A stretch of DNA of 64,000 bases from Holophagales bacterium (GTDB taxonomy: Bacteria; Acidobacteriota; Thermoanaerobaculia; Multivoradales; Multivoraceae), in contig VXZQ01000005.1 of NCBI GenBank assembly GCA_009845425.1, positions 124,001 through 188,000 of the forward strand. Direction: 5' to 3'. The position numbers were made by a program, and so were the translations under genes. Of this stretch, positions 27,308-36,191 are shown one piece after another. The notes beneath the pieces were generated by a model. It ran no database searches, had not been told where the DNA came from, and saw nothing but the letters and a program-made list of their open reading frames with translations. Position 1 is the first letter of the stretch. Every line of letters begins with the position of its first letter.

Positions 27308-28639
27308 CTACAACTGATCGAGGGCCGCGCGCGCCACGTCGGCGAACTCGCCTTCCGGATCGAGTTCGAGCGACTTGCTCAGGTGCTCACGGGCCGCCGC
27401 CGCGTCGCTCGCGTTCACCGCGAGAATCCCGAGTTCGTAGTGCGCCCTCGCGAGGCTCTCGACGTCCTCGTCGTCCGGCGCTGATTCCAGGTATCTGGTC
27501 AGGTGTTCCCTGGCCGGGCCGGAGTCGGCGCTGCGGCGGTAGGCCACGCCGAGCCGGAAGTGGGCTCGCGGATGGTTGTCGTCCCAGGCGATGAGCGACT
27601 GGTCGTAGAGCTTCGCGTTGCCGAACGCTTCCTGGTCGAAGAACTGCTGGGCCTGGAACTGCACCTGCCTGCCGGCGGTGGGATTGACGGCGATCCAGGC
27701 CTTGCCGGCTTCGATGGAGTCCTCGAGGCGGCCGAGCGAGGCGAAGGAGAAGTACTTCATCCGCAGCGCCTCCTGGTTGCGCGGGTCGATCTCCAGGGTG
27801 CGGTCGAGCTCGACCAGGGCCTCCTCGAACTCCCCGTCGTTGAAGTAGATCGTGCCGATGTTCCGGTAGGCCTGGTGGAGTCTCGGGTTGAGTGATGCCG
27901 CTTCGCGGAAGAGCTCGATCGCCCGTTCGTCGTCGCCGCTCCGGACCGCCTGAACGCCTTGCGAGAACACGCCGGGTGCGAGGTCGGCGCCCATGCCGGC
28001 CTCGATCGCCATCTGCTTCGCCTCTTCCGCCCGAGGATCGCCGGCGGCAGCGAAGATGTCGAAGAACATGGACGCGAAGTCGGGTGGCATCGGCTCCATC
28101 TCGAGATACCGCCTCGCGGGTTCGAGCGCCTCGTCGAGTTGACCCAGGTTGTGCAGGATGGCCGCGATCGTCCGATGGGCGGCCGCGATCGTCGGATCGA
28201 TCTCTACGGCCTGTTCGAACAGGGGCAGAGCCCCGGACGCATCGCCAGCCTGGATCTTCCCGATCCCCTCGTTGAAGGCGTCGATCGCCTGCTGCTGGCG
28301 GGCGGCCTCTTCGTCCCAGAGCTGAGCGGTCAGCGATCGGTCCCGACTCCCGTCGGGGATCTCCACCTCGAGCTCACGGTCCGGGTAGCCATCTTTCTGC
28401 AGCAGCAGCCTGTAGGGCGCCTCCGCCGGCGCCAGACGGATCCGCAGGCGGCCGTTCCTGCGGGTGGCGTCCTGCACGATGATCTCGCCCGTGGGGGCAT
28501 AGACGGTCACGTTCACCGGGCCCAGCTCGGCGCCGGCCATGTCGACCACCTGCAGTTCCAGTTGGCTGCGCTGGGGGAACGCCGCGGAGGCGACCAGCAG
28601 CATGGCCAGGGGGAGAACACTACGGCTGAGTTTCTGCAT
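27308..28639 (-). CDS. Exported TPR-repeat protein with N-terminal carboxypeptidase-regulatory-like domain
   Basis: 443 residues. A signal peptide (to about residue 22) leads into a beta domain about 24-95 (VDMAGAELGPVNVTVYAP, LLLQKDGYPDREL), similar to carboxypeptidase regulatory or PEGA-type domains. The rest is tetratricopeptide repeats (AIDAFNEGIGKIQAGD, AYRNIGTIYFNDGEFEEAL, HYELGILAVNASDAAAAREH), expected to hold partner proteins in the periplasm. The ATG at 28639 has GAGGAA nine bases before it and gives the signal peptide; an upstream TTG or GTG would mask it. Partner unknown. Confidence 0.85.
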   Translation of the reverse strand: MQKLSRSVLPLAMLLVASAAFPQRSQLELQVVDMAGAELGPVNVTVYAPTGEIIVQDATRRNGRLRIRLAPAEAPYRLLLQKDGYPDRELEVEIPDGSRDRSLTAQLWDEEAARQQQAIDAFNEGIGKIQAGDASGALPLFEQAVEIDPTIAAAHRTIAAILHNLGQLDEALEPARRYLEMEPMPPDFASMFFDIFAAAGDPRAEEAKQMAIEAGMGADLAPGVFSQGVQAVRSGDDERAIELFREAASLNPRLHQAYRNIGTIYFNDGEFEEALVELDRTLEIDPRNQEALRMKYFSFASLGRLEDSIEAGKAWIAVNPTAGRQVQFQAQQFFDQEAFGNAKLYDQSLIAWDDNHPRAHFRLGVAYRRSADSGPAREHLTRYLESAPDDEDVESLARAHYELGILAVNASDAAAAREHLSKSLELDPEGEFADVARAALDQL

Positions 28640-28766
28640 CGTCGGAAGTTCCTCTGGGTCGGCGCCGCATGCGCGGGTGGCCGCGTCACAGCGAGTCGGG
28701 AGTTGGGGGAACCGGCCGATCCTATCGCTTGACGCGGGCTTCGCGGGTGGGAGATGGTTACGTTCC

Positions 28767-29447
28767 ATGGACGCTGACGACTTCTTCGAACTGCTTTCCA
28801 CCGCGCGCTCCGTACGGCGCTACAGCCCCGAGCCGATTCCGGACGAGGACCTGGCGCGGATTCTCTATGCGGCGAGCCGGGCGCCGTCCGGTACGAACCG
28901 GCAGCCCTTCCGCTTCGTCGTCCTGCGCGACGGGCCGCGCGCCCGGAGGGCCCGGCGCCTGCTGGGCGAGTCCTTCCGTCGCGGCTGGGCGCGCAAGATG
29001 GAAGAGGAAGGGTGGAACCGGGGTTCGGCCGCGGACCCGAACTCGCCGAAGTCCCGCGCCAACCGCGCGATCCAGCACTACGTCGACCACTTCGAGCAGA
29101 TCCCGGCCGTGGTCATTGCCTGCTACCTCCGCTACCGGGCGCTGACCCACTCCGAGGGCGCGTCGGTCTTCCCGGCGTGCCAGAACCTGTTTCTGATGGC
29201 GCGGGCGCTCGGCTACGGCGCCTGCTACAGCGGCTGGCACAACGCGGTGGCTGACGAACTGCGGGAGATCCTGGAGATTCCGGACAACGTCGAGCTGTCG
29301 CTGACGATCACCATCGGCAGGCCGCTGGGGCGCCACGGCCCGCTGCGTCGGCGGCCTATCCGGGACACGGTCTTCGACGACGGCTGGGAACGGGGCGCCG
29401 AGTGGATCAGCGATCCGCCGGATGCCCGTCTGTCGAAGCGTCGTTGA
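28767..29447 (+). CDS. Nitroreductase-family flavoprotein
   Basis: 226 residues. TARSVRRYSPEPIPDEDL and AASRAPSGTNRQPFRFVVL form the FMN-binding N-terminal pattern, and the C-terminal ALGYGACYSGWHNAVADELR, IPDNVELSLTITIGRPLG matches the second half of the fold. It would reduce a nitro, quinone or similar compound with NAD(P)H in the cytosol; the physiological substrate is unknown. The insertion between (GWARKMEEEGWNRGSAADPN) is somewhat long. It is divergent from the TPR gene and convergent with the quinoprotein dehydrogenase, four bases apart. Confidence 0.88.
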   Translation: MDADDFFELLSTARSVRRYSPEPIPDEDLARILYAASRAPSGTNRQPFRFVVLRDGPRARRARRLLGESFRRGWARKMEEEGWNRGSAADPNSPKSRANRAIQHYVDHFEQIPAVVIACYLRYRALTHSEGASVFPACQNLFLMARALGYGACYSGWHNAVADELREILEIPDNVELSLTITIGRPLGRHGPLRRRPIRDTVFDDGWERGAEWISDPPDARLSKRR

Positions 29448-29450
29448 TTC

Positions 29451-31406
29451 CTACCCGGTCGGTAGGGCGTACGCGACGAGGGAGTGCTCCTGGCCGCGGT
29501 TGCCGACGGGAACGACGACGAACTGGCGGCCAGAGATGACGTAGGTCATCGGACCGCCGCCCGGCGTGTCGGGCAGCTCGGTTCGCCAGACCTCTTCGCC
29601 GGTCGCCTTGTCGAAGGCGTAGAGGAACCCTGTCGACGGGCCGCGGGACGTGAAGCCGGCGGCCTCCTCCTGGTACGTGCCCGGCGCCTGCTCGCTGGTG
29701 ACGACGAACACGAGCGTGGCGGTCGCCATCGGCCAGCCCGGCGTGAGACCGGCGAGCGGCCAGGCGCCGAGTCGTCCCAGGTTGAGATCGGCAAGCGCGG
29801 GATGATCGCGGGGGCCGTCGCCGACCGGCGTTTGCCACAGGATCTCGCCACGGTTCAGGTCGATCGCGGTGAGCCGGCTCCAGGGCGGCTTGACGAGCGG
29901 CAGACCCTCCGGCCCGGCGGGAAACGTGAACGCCGGCAGGTAGTCGCGGTCGGAAGGCTGGCGCTCGGTCGGTGGGATCAGCGCCATCGTGCCGAGCCGG
30001 GTTTGCGACGGCACGAACAGGACACCGCTGTTCGGATCGACGGCGGCGCCGCCCCAGTTCGCGCCGCCGGCCTGGCCGGGGAGTTGCGCCATCACCCTCC
30101 GGTTCTCGCCGGACAGGGTCGGCGGCGTGAACATCGGACCTCCCAGGAGCGTCTTCCGGTAGAGCTCGACCGCCTTCGCCTTGAGCTCCGGCGTGAAGTC
30201 GATCAGATCGCTTTCGCGCACGCCCTGGCGGTCGAACGGCGGCGGTTTCGTGGGGAAGGGCTGCGTGCTCGCGGTCCATTCCCCCGGGACCAGGCTCTCG
30301 GGCACCTTGCGCTCCTCGATCGGCCACACGGGCTCGCCGGTCTTGCGGTCGAAGACGTAGGTGAACGCCTGCTTGCTGACCTGAGCCACGGCCTCGATCC
30401 GCTTTCCGTCGACCTCGATGTCGAGCAGGATCGGCGCGCACGGGAAGTCGTAGTCCCAGAGGCCGTGCCGCACGGCCTGGAAGTGCCACTTCTTCTCGCC
30501 GGTCGCGGTGTCGATGGCGACCAGGCTCTCTGCGTAGAGGTTGTCGCCGTGGCGGTGGCCGCCGTAGTAGTCGCTGGTCGGGGTGCCGGTGCCGAAGTAC
30601 ACCCAGCCCGTCTCGTCGTCGCAGCTCATCCAGGACCATACGTTGGTGTTGCCCGAGTAGCGCCAGGATTCGTCGTGCCACGTCTCGGCGCCGGGCTCGT
30701 CGCCCTGGGGCACGGTGTGGAAGATCCACTTCTTCCGGCCGGTGCGGATGTCGTAGCCGCGAATGTGGCCGGCCGGCATCTCCTGGGTCAGGGCAAAGTC
30801 CATGATCGTCATGCCCATGAGGACGGTGTCGCCGCAGACGATGCCGGGCGAGTTCGCGCCGGTCTCCCGCATCTGGTCCGGCCGGCCGATGTCGCCGCGC
30901 ATGTCGACCATCCCGGCTTCGCCGAACTCGAGGTCGGGCTCGCCCGTCTTCGCGTCCAGGGACACGAGCTGGTGGGTGCCGGTGACCAGGACGATCCGCT
31001 GCATGCCCCGGTGCTCCCAGTACTCGATGCCGCGCTGGGTGAAGCCGCCGTGGGTCGGGATACCGCGCTCGTACGCCTTCGGATCGTAGGTCCAGAGCTC
31101 TTTGCCGGTCGCGGGGTCGACGGCGCTCACGAGGTTCATGGCCGACACGGCGTACAGGGTGTCGTTCGCCATCAGCGGCGTGCCCTTGAGGTCACCGGCC
31201 AGGGTCTGTGCTTCGACACGGCTGTCGGGCGTGACCCAGCGCCAGGCGACCTCGAGTTCGGACACGTTCGAGGCGTCGATCTGCACCGCCGGCGAGTACT
31301 TGGTGCTGGCGCGGTCGGCGGCGTAGTGGCGCCACTCGATCGTCTCCTGCGCGGCCAGGGCGGTGGAGCAGGTGAGCGAGGCGACGAGAAAGAAACGAGC
31401 GTGCAT
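29451..31406 (-). CDS. Exported PQQ-dependent quinoprotein dehydrogenase (glucose dehydrogenase type)
   Basis: 651 residues with a signal peptide ending near ALAAQ. The body is an eight-bladed propeller with repeated tryptophan-docking strands (ATGKELWTYDPK, TGRKKWIFHTVPQGDEPG, TGEKKWHFQAVRHGLWDYD, TGEPVWPIEERKVP, TGEEVWRTELPDTPGGGP). GDIGRPDQMRETGANSPGIV and PTSDYYGGHRHGDNLYAESL are typical of the soluble membrane-glucose-dehydrogenase-like group. It oxidises an alcohol or sugar in the periplasm and hands electrons to the respiratory chain. No PQQ synthesis genes are in the window and no attached cytochrome domain is present, so a separate acceptor is needed. Confidence 0.9.
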   Translation of the reverse strand: MHARFFLVASLTCSTALAAQETIEWRHYAADRASTKYSPAVQIDASNVSELEVAWRWVTPDSRVEAQTLAGDLKGTPLMANDTLYAVSAMNLVSAVDPATGKELWTYDPKAYERGIPTHGGFTQRGIEYWEHRGMQRIVLVTGTHQLVSLDAKTGEPDLEFGEAGMVDMRGDIGRPDQMRETGANSPGIVCGDTVLMGMTIMDFALTQEMPAGHIRGYDIRTGRKKWIFHTVPQGDEPGAETWHDESWRYSGNTNVWSWMSCDDETGWVYFGTGTPTSDYYGGHRHGDNLYAESLVAIDTATGEKKWHFQAVRHGLWDYDFPCAPILLDIEVDGKRIEAVAQVSKQAFTYVFDRKTGEPVWPIEERKVPESLVPGEWTASTQPFPTKPPPFDRQGVRESDLIDFTPELKAKAVELYRKTLLGGPMFTPPTLSGENRRVMAQLPGQAGGANWGGAAVDPNSGVLFVPSQTRLGTMALIPPTERQPSDRDYLPAFTFPAGPEGLPLVKPPWSRLTAIDLNRGEILWQTPVGDGPRDHPALADLNLGRLGAWPLAGLTPGWPMATATLVFVVTSEQAPGTYQEEAAGFTSRGPSTGFLYAFDKATGEEVWRTELPDTPGGGPMTYVISGRQFVVVPVGNRGQEHSLVAYALPTG

Positions 31407-31411
31407 CCGGA

Positions 31412-32209
31412 TCAGCGCCCCTTGAATTCGGCCGGCCGCTTCTCGAGGAAGGCGAGGACTCCTTCACGTGAGTCCTCGGTGGCGCCGGCCTCCGCCTGCA
31501 GCCTGGCCTCCAGGTCCAGTTGCTGTTCGTAGACGTTTTGCCAGGTCGCCCAGTAGGCCTTGCGGATCATGGCCAGTGAGCGCGGACCGTTGGCCAGGCG
31601 GTGGGCCAGCTCCGTGGCGCCCTCCATCAGGGACTCCCGGTCGTCGTAGAGCCGGTTGATCAGACCCCACTCGAATGCCTTGTCGGCCGGCAGGCGCTCG
31701 GCGAGCATGGAGAGCTCCACCGCGCGGCCCCAGCCGATCAACCGCGGCAGCATGAACGTGGCGCCGCCGTCGGGGACCAGTCCGATCCGAGCGAACGCCT
31801 GCAGGAAGAAGGCCTGCTTCGAGGCGCAGACCAGGTCGCCGATCAGGGCGAAACTCATGCCGACGCCGGCCGCGGCGCCGTGAACCGCGGTGACGATGGG
31901 CATGTCGAGGTCGCGCAGCGAGAGCAGGAGAGGGTGATAGCTGTTGCGCAGACCCTCGCGGGCGGTGGGCCTGCTGCCGCCCTGCGGCTGATCGCCCCGA
32001 CCCGAGAGGTTGGCCCCGGAGCAGAAGGCACGGCCCGCGCCGGTGAGGAGCAGGGCGCGCACGCCGCTTTCCGGCGCGCGGATGCGCAGCACGGCGTCGC
32101 CGAGTTCCGCAACCATCTGGGCGTCCGTGGCGTTCAGCACCTCCGGGTGGTTCAGGGTGATGATCGCGAGGTTGCCGTCCTGCTCGAGCAGGATCCGTTC
32201 GTAGCTCAT
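31412..32209 (-). CDS. Crotonase-family enzyme (enoyl-CoA hydratase/isomerase)
   Basis: 265 residues. LTGAGRAFCSGANLSG and HGAAAGVGMSFALIGDLVCA form the oxyanion hole and CoA site. The usual hydratase glutamates are not obvious: the first site has MSFAL, and the second has VPDGGATF, an Asp in place of Glu, as in PaaG-type isomerases, so an isomerase reaction on an acyl-CoA is more likely than classic hydration. GAAGGGAAGGC precedes the ATG. It lies six bases from the quinoprotein gene start and 11 bases from the DUF1801 gene end on the same strand, but functional linkage is not obvious. Confidence 0.87.
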   Translation of the reverse strand: MSYERILLEQDGNLAIITLNHPEVLNATDAQMVAELGDAVLRIRAPESGVRALLLTGAGRAFCSGANLSGRGDQPQGGSRPTAREGLRNSYHPLLLSLRDLDMPIVTAVHGAAAGVGMSFALIGDLVCASKQAFFLQAFARIGLVPDGGATFMLPRLIGWGRAVELSMLAERLPADKAFEWGLINRLYDDRESLMEGATELAHRLANGPRSLAMIRKAYWATWQNVYEQQLDLEARLQAEAGATEDSREGVLAFLEKRPAEFKGR

Positions 32210-32220
32210 GCCTTCCCTTC

Positions 32221-32640
32221 TCAGTCCGGGTACATCTCGCGCATCGCGTCGAGAGAACTGCGAATCAGTTGCTCCAGCACGTCCGTGTCGACGTCGGCGA
32301 GCTTGTTGATGTAGAGGCAGGACTTGCCGGTCCGGTGCTTGCCGAGTCGCGACAGCAGGTCGTCGTAGCTCGAGAATCCCGGCATGATGTAGATCGTCAG
32401 GTTCTGCTTGCGCGGTGAGAAGCCGATGCGCGGCCAGTCGCCTTCGCGGCCGCTGGCGTACCGGTAGTGATAGCTGCCGAAACCGACGATGGAGGAACCC
32501 CACATCTGCGGTTCTTCGCCGGTCAACCGCTCCATCAACTCGAGGACGACGAAGCTGTCCTCGCGGCGCCGTGCGTTCTCGACGGCAGTCAGGAACCCTT
32601 CGACGCTGGCGTCGTTCTTCTTCGTTTTCAGTTCGGCCAT
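32221..32640 (-). CDS. DUF1801 (YdhG-like) protein
   Basis: A 139-residue cytosolic protein. KTKKNDASVEGFLTAVENAR, PQMWGSSIVGFGSYHYRYAS, WPRIGFSPRKQNLTIYIMPG and KSCLYINKLADVD are the standard DUF1801 blocks in order. The family adopts a small alpha/beta fold related to frataxin-like iron-binding proteins, but function is not known. The ATG at 32640 gives the normal length; longer frames upstream are out of character. It precedes the crotonase gene by 11 bases and is divergent from trkA. Confidence 0.87.
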   Translation of the reverse strand: MAELKTKKNDASVEGFLTAVENARRREDSFVVLELMERLTGEEPQMWGSSIVGFGSYHYRYASGREGDWPRIGFSPRKQNLTIYIMPGFSSYDDLLSRLGKHRTGKSCLYINKLADVDTDVLEQLIRSSLDAMREMYPD

Positions 32641-32748
32641 CGTGTTCGGCCCGGTGCCGCGGACGGCCCTGTCGCGGGCGGAAGGGGCAACCGTAGCAGA
32701 CGCCAGGACGCCTCCGCGGGGGGGTGTTTGCCTTATGCTCGACAGGCG

Positions 32749-34119
32749 GTGAGTGCGAACGGCCACTTCTGCGTGATGGGGATCGGCGACATGGGTTTCC
32801 ACATCGCCGAGGCCTTCGGCCGGGAAGGGCGGAGCCTCACGCTGATCGATCTCGATCCGGGCATGAGCGAGCGAATCGAGGAGGAACTCGACGCGGCGTT
32901 CGTGGTCGGCAATGGCGCGCACCAGGCCGTGCTGGAGCGGGCGAACGTCGATCAGGCGGAGCTCTTCATCGCCGCGTCCTCTTCGGAGGAGGCGAACCTG
33001 GTGGCGTCGGTCATCGCGCGCAGCCTTGGTGCCAAGCGCTGCGTCGTGCGGCTCGACACGTCCGAGGACCTGACCGTCTACCGCCGCTCCTACGAGCGGT
33101 TGTTCGGGGCCGACCTCCTGCTCTCGCCGCAGAGCCTGGCGACGAATACGATCCTCAACATCGTGCTAGGCCACCACACGCACGAGGTCGACTACCTGGC
33201 GCGGGGCCGGTTCGAACTGCGGACGATCCAGGTCCAGATCGGCAGCACGGTTGCCCGCCTCCCGCTCAGCGAACTGCCGCTGCCCGAGGACGCGAGGATC
33301 GTCGGGTACTTCGATGGAGAGCACGAGCTGTCGATCCCGGGGCCGGATCTGCGTGCGTCGCCCGGCGATCTGGCCATGGTCCTGTGTCGCACCCAGTCGA
33401 CGCACGATGTCGAAGAGCTGTTCGCGTCCCGGATCGAGCATCCCCACACCGTCGCCATCGCCGGCGGCAGCCCGGCTGCCGTAGCGGTGGTCAAGGCGCT
33501 GCGGAACGAGGTCAAGCGCATTCGCTGGATCGAGCGCGACCGGCGCCGGGCCGAGTTCTTCGCGCAGTCCTTTCCCGATGTCGAAGTGCTGCACGGCGAC
33601 CCGATCGACGCCGCGACGATGGAGAGCGAGGGTCTCGGTCGAGCCGAGGTGCTGATTGCCGCCACCAGCCACGACGACAGCAACGTCGTCGCCGGTCTCA
33701 TCGCGCAGGAACTCGGGGTGCGCCGGGTGGTGGCGCTGATTCACCACACGACCAGCCGGCTCTGGAAACGGGTCGGCGAGGTGGAACTCGTTTCGCCCCA
33801 CTCGCTCGCGATCGACCACGTTCGCAACTTCGTCGCCAACGGCTACAAGGCGAACCTCGTCACCCTTGCCGACGGTGCCGTGCAGGTCGTCCAGCGGGTG
33901 ATCCACGAGGCAAGTCCGGCGGCCGGCGCCACGCTGGCCGACCTCCAGGCCCCTCGTGGCCTGATCGTCGGCGCGGTCGTGCGCGGCGACCGCGTGTTCA
34001 TGCCCGAGCGCAGCAACATGCTCCGCCCCGACGACCAGGTCATTCTCTTCGTCCACCGCTCCCAGACCCAGATGGCCCGTCTCCTGTTTCCGGGTAGCGA
34101 GAGCGAGGTCGCGAGCTAG
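32749..34119 (+). CDS. trkA: Trk potassium uptake regulatory protein TrkA
   Basis: 456 residues, the same size as E. coli TrkA. Two RCK halves, each with an NAD-binding Rossmann motif (VMGIGDMGFHIAEAF and TVAIAGGSPAAVAVV) followed by RCK-C regions (VQIGSTVARLPLSELPLPE; PAAGATLADLQAPRGLIVGA). It gates a TrkH/TrkG channel from the cytosolic side according to NADH/NAD and ATP state. The start is a GTG in front of SANGHFCVMG. No trkH is adjacent, so the channel must be elsewhere. The second glycine motif is GGSPAA rather than the canonical GxGxxG. Confidence 0.88.
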   Translation: MSANGHFCVMGIGDMGFHIAEAFGREGRSLTLIDLDPGMSERIEEELDAAFVVGNGAHQAVLERANVDQAELFIAASSSEEANLVASVIARSLGAKRCVVRLDTSEDLTVYRRSYERLFGADLLLSPQSLATNTILNIVLGHHTHEVDYLARGRFELRTIQVQIGSTVARLPLSELPLPEDARIVGYFDGEHELSIPGPDLRASPGDLAMVLCRTQSTHDVEELFASRIEHPHTVAIAGGSPAAVAVVKALRNEVKRIRWIERDRRRAEFFAQSFPDVEVLHGDPIDAATMESEGLGRAEVLIAATSHDDSNVVAGLIAQELGVRRVVALIHHTTSRLWKRVGEVELVSPHSLAIDHVRNFVANGYKANLVTLADGAVQVVQRVIHEASPAAGATLADLQAPRGLIVGAVVRGDRVFMPERSNMLRPDDQVILFVHRSQTQMARLLFPGSESEVAS

Positions 34120-34166
34120 TTCCCGGGGGCTAGACTAGGGAGAAAGCCACAGAAGGAGGCATCGCC

Positions 34167-34892
34167 ATGACAGACGTGCGAACGGCTCGTTCAATGCTGA
34201 TGGCTACGGTGCAGTCGGCGGCGGCCGCGTTGTTGGCTGTTTTCGCGTCGTTGGCGACGGGGGAGTCCGCGGAGGCTCAGCGAGGAGGTACGCCGTCGGC
34301 GGACCTCAGCGGGGAGTGGATCCTCAACGAAGAGCTGAGCGACGACCCGCGGCAGGCGATGCGTCGGCTGAGGATTGCGCGTGGGGGCGCTGGTGATGGC
34401 GGTTTCAGCGGTCGTGGCGGCAACGTTGGCCGCGGCGGTGGTGGCGGACGCGGTGGCGGCGCTGCCGTGGGTGGCGGCGGTGCTGGTCGTGGCGGTGGCG
34501 CGGCAGCAGGAGCAGGCGGCCGTGGTGGTGCAGGCGCGAGTGGTCGTGGTGGTGCCGGAGGTCCCGGTGGCCGTGACGCGGATGCCGGTGCGGACGCACT
34601 CAGCATCCGCATGCTGGAAGGTGGCGTTGAGATCACGAACTCGCAGGGGCTGGCCCTCGTTCTGAAGACGGATCGCGAGTGGTACGAAGTGGGGGAGCGG
34701 CGGGAGATCCAGGCCTTCTGGAAGAAGGCGAAGCTAGTGACCAGGAACCGGGGACGCGGGGCGCCGCTCTTCATCCAGGAGTACAGCCTGAACAAGAAGG
34801 GCCAACTGGTCGTCCTGAACCAGATCCAGTTCAGCGGCGATGGGGGTACCGCCTCCTACAAGAGGTTCTACGACCGCAAGGCGAGCGGCTAG
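34167..34892 (+). CDS. Exported protein with long Gly/Arg-rich segment, function unknown
   Basis: 241 residues. A signal peptide (about 1-38, ending AEA/Q) is followed by DLSGEWILNEELSDDPRQAM, a low-complexity stretch about 72-136 made of Gly, Ala and Arg, and a folded beta-rich C-terminal half (IRMLEGGVEITN, TDREWYEVGERREIQAFWKK, YSLNKKGQLVVLNQI). The segments before and after the low-complexity part resemble small acidobacterial exported proteins with a GTWxLNxxxSDDP start. A strong AAGGAGG ribosome site lies seven bases before the ATG. The stop shares CTAG with the convergent acyl-CoA dehydrogenase stop. Confidence 0.7.
   Translation: MTDVRTARSMLMATVQSAAAALLAVFASLATGESAEAQRGGTPSADLSGEWILNEELSDDPRQAMRRLRIARGGAGDGGFSGRGGNVGRGGGGGRGGGAAVGGGGAGRGGGAAAGAGGRGGAGASGRGGAGGPGGRDADAGADALSIRMLEGGVEITNSQGLALVLKTDREWYEVGERREIQAFWKKAKLVTRNRGRGAPLFIQEYSLNKKGQLVVLNQIQFSGDGGTASYKRFYDRKASG
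34380..34574 (+). repeat. Low-complexity Gly/Ala/Arg coding repeat
   Basis: Codons for Gly (GGC, GGT, GGA) dominate in runs such as GRGGGGGRGGG separated by Ala and Arg. It is imperfect, without a fixed period, and lies between two folded parts of the exported protein. It is likely to vary in length between strains. Confidence 0.65.
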
Positions 34893-36118
34893 TTCGCGCC
34901 GGTCGGGATGTCGCTGAAGGCCCGGTCGCGGTCGACGCGGATCTCGCCGGGCAAGGTGAGGACGCGCTCGGCGATGATGTTACGCAGGATCTCGTCGGTG
35001 CCGGCGGCGATCCGCATGCCCGGCGCGGCCAGGTAGGCGTAGTGGAACATGCCGGCCGAGGGGGCGTCCTCGCGTCCGCTGACGGCGCCCGCGGAATCGA
35101 GCAGGTCGGCGGCGAACGAGGCGATGTCCTGCCGGGCGCTGGCGGTGATCACCTTGCAGATCGAGTTCTCGGGCCCCGGCTGCTTGCCCTGGGAGATGGC
35201 GGTCAGGGTGCGCATGAAGGTCAGTTCGACGCCGCGGCACTGGACGTACCAGTCGGCGATCCGCTCACGCACTGAACTCTGGTTGGCGGCGGGTTCGCCG
35301 TCGATCTCGAGTTCCGAGGCGAGGCGAAGAGCATCGCTCCAATCGGGCGTCATGTTGTAACGGCCGTGGCGCTCGTTCATCAGCGTCGTGATCGCCACCT
35401 GCCAGCCGGCGCCGACCTCGCCGAGCCGGTTGTGATCAGGGATCCGGACGTTCTGCAGGAAGACTTCGTTGAACTCGGACGTGCCCGGGATCTGCCGGAT
35501 CGGCCGCGGGTCGATGCCCGGCGACTTCATATCGACGACGAAGAAGGTCAGTCCTTTGTGCTTGGGCACGCTGGGATCGTGCCGCGTGACCAGAATGCCC
35601 CAGTCGGCGTAGTGGGCGCCCGAGTTCCAGACCTTCTGGCCGTTGACCACCCACTCGTCGCCGTCGCGCTCGGCGCGGGTCCGGAGCCCCGCCAGGTCCG
35701 AACCTGCTCCCGGCTCGGAGAAGAGCTGGCACCAGACTTCCTCGCCGCTCGCCAGCTTGGGCAGGTAACGGCGCTTCTGCTCTTCCGTGCCGTGGGCCAT
35801 GATCGCCGGGGCGCAGGTGCCGTGGCCGATGCCGAGGTAGCCCTCCGGCACGTCGAACTTCGCCTCTTCCTGGGCCCAGATCACGCCCTCCATGAAGGTG
35901 GAGCCGCGGCCGCCGTGTTCCTTCGGCCAGGTGATGCAGGCCCAGCCGTCGTCGTACTTCTTCTGCTGCCACTCCTTCATCGCGGCCAGGCCTTCCTGCT
36001 CGGGCAGGCCGTCGAACCGTGACGTGCCGCCGGGCGGCAGAGATTCGGCGTTCGCTTCGAGCCAGGCGCGCGCCTCGGCGCGGAAGGCGGCTTCCTGCGG
36101 TGAGTCCTGAAAGTCCAT
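34889..36118 (-). CDS. Acyl-CoA dehydrogenase
   Basis: 409 residues. CQLFSEPGAGSDLAGLRTRA and VVNGQKVWNSGAHYADWGIL form the FAD and substrate site, LGIGHGTCAPAIMAHGTEEQK the N-terminal domain hallmark, and AGTDEILRNIIAERVLTLP the C-terminal helix bundle. The usual catalytic-base Glu is not settled by eye. Oxidises an acyl-CoA to the enoyl-CoA, passing electrons to an electron-transfer flavoprotein. AGGAG lies seven bases before the ATG; longer frames run into the CaiB gene. It follows the CoA-transferase gene by 73 bases on the same strand, suggesting one catabolic module. Confidence 0.92.
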   Translation of the reverse strand: MDFQDSPQEAAFRAEARAWLEANAESLPPGGTSRFDGLPEQEGLAAMKEWQQKKYDDGWACITWPKEHGGRGSTFMEGVIWAQEEAKFDVPEGYLGIGHGTCAPAIMAHGTEEQKRRYLPKLASGEEVWCQLFSEPGAGSDLAGLRTRAERDGDEWVVNGQKVWNSGAHYADWGILVTRHDPSVPKHKGLTFFVVDMKSPGIDPRPIRQIPGTSEFNEVFLQNVRIPDHNRLGEVGAGWQVAITTLMNERHGRYNMTPDWSDALRLASELEIDGEPAANQSSVRERIADWYVQCRGVELTFMRTLTAISQGKQPGPENSICKVITASARQDIASFAADLLDSAGAVSGREDAPSAGMFHYAYLAAPGMRIAAGTDEILRNIIAERVLTLPGEIRVDRDRAFSDIPTGAN

Positions 36119-36191
36119 GGAGGGTCTCCTGGCAGCGGTGTGGTCCGTGGTTGGGCTGAGCGGGAGATTGTATGCGTGATCGCCGCGTGGT

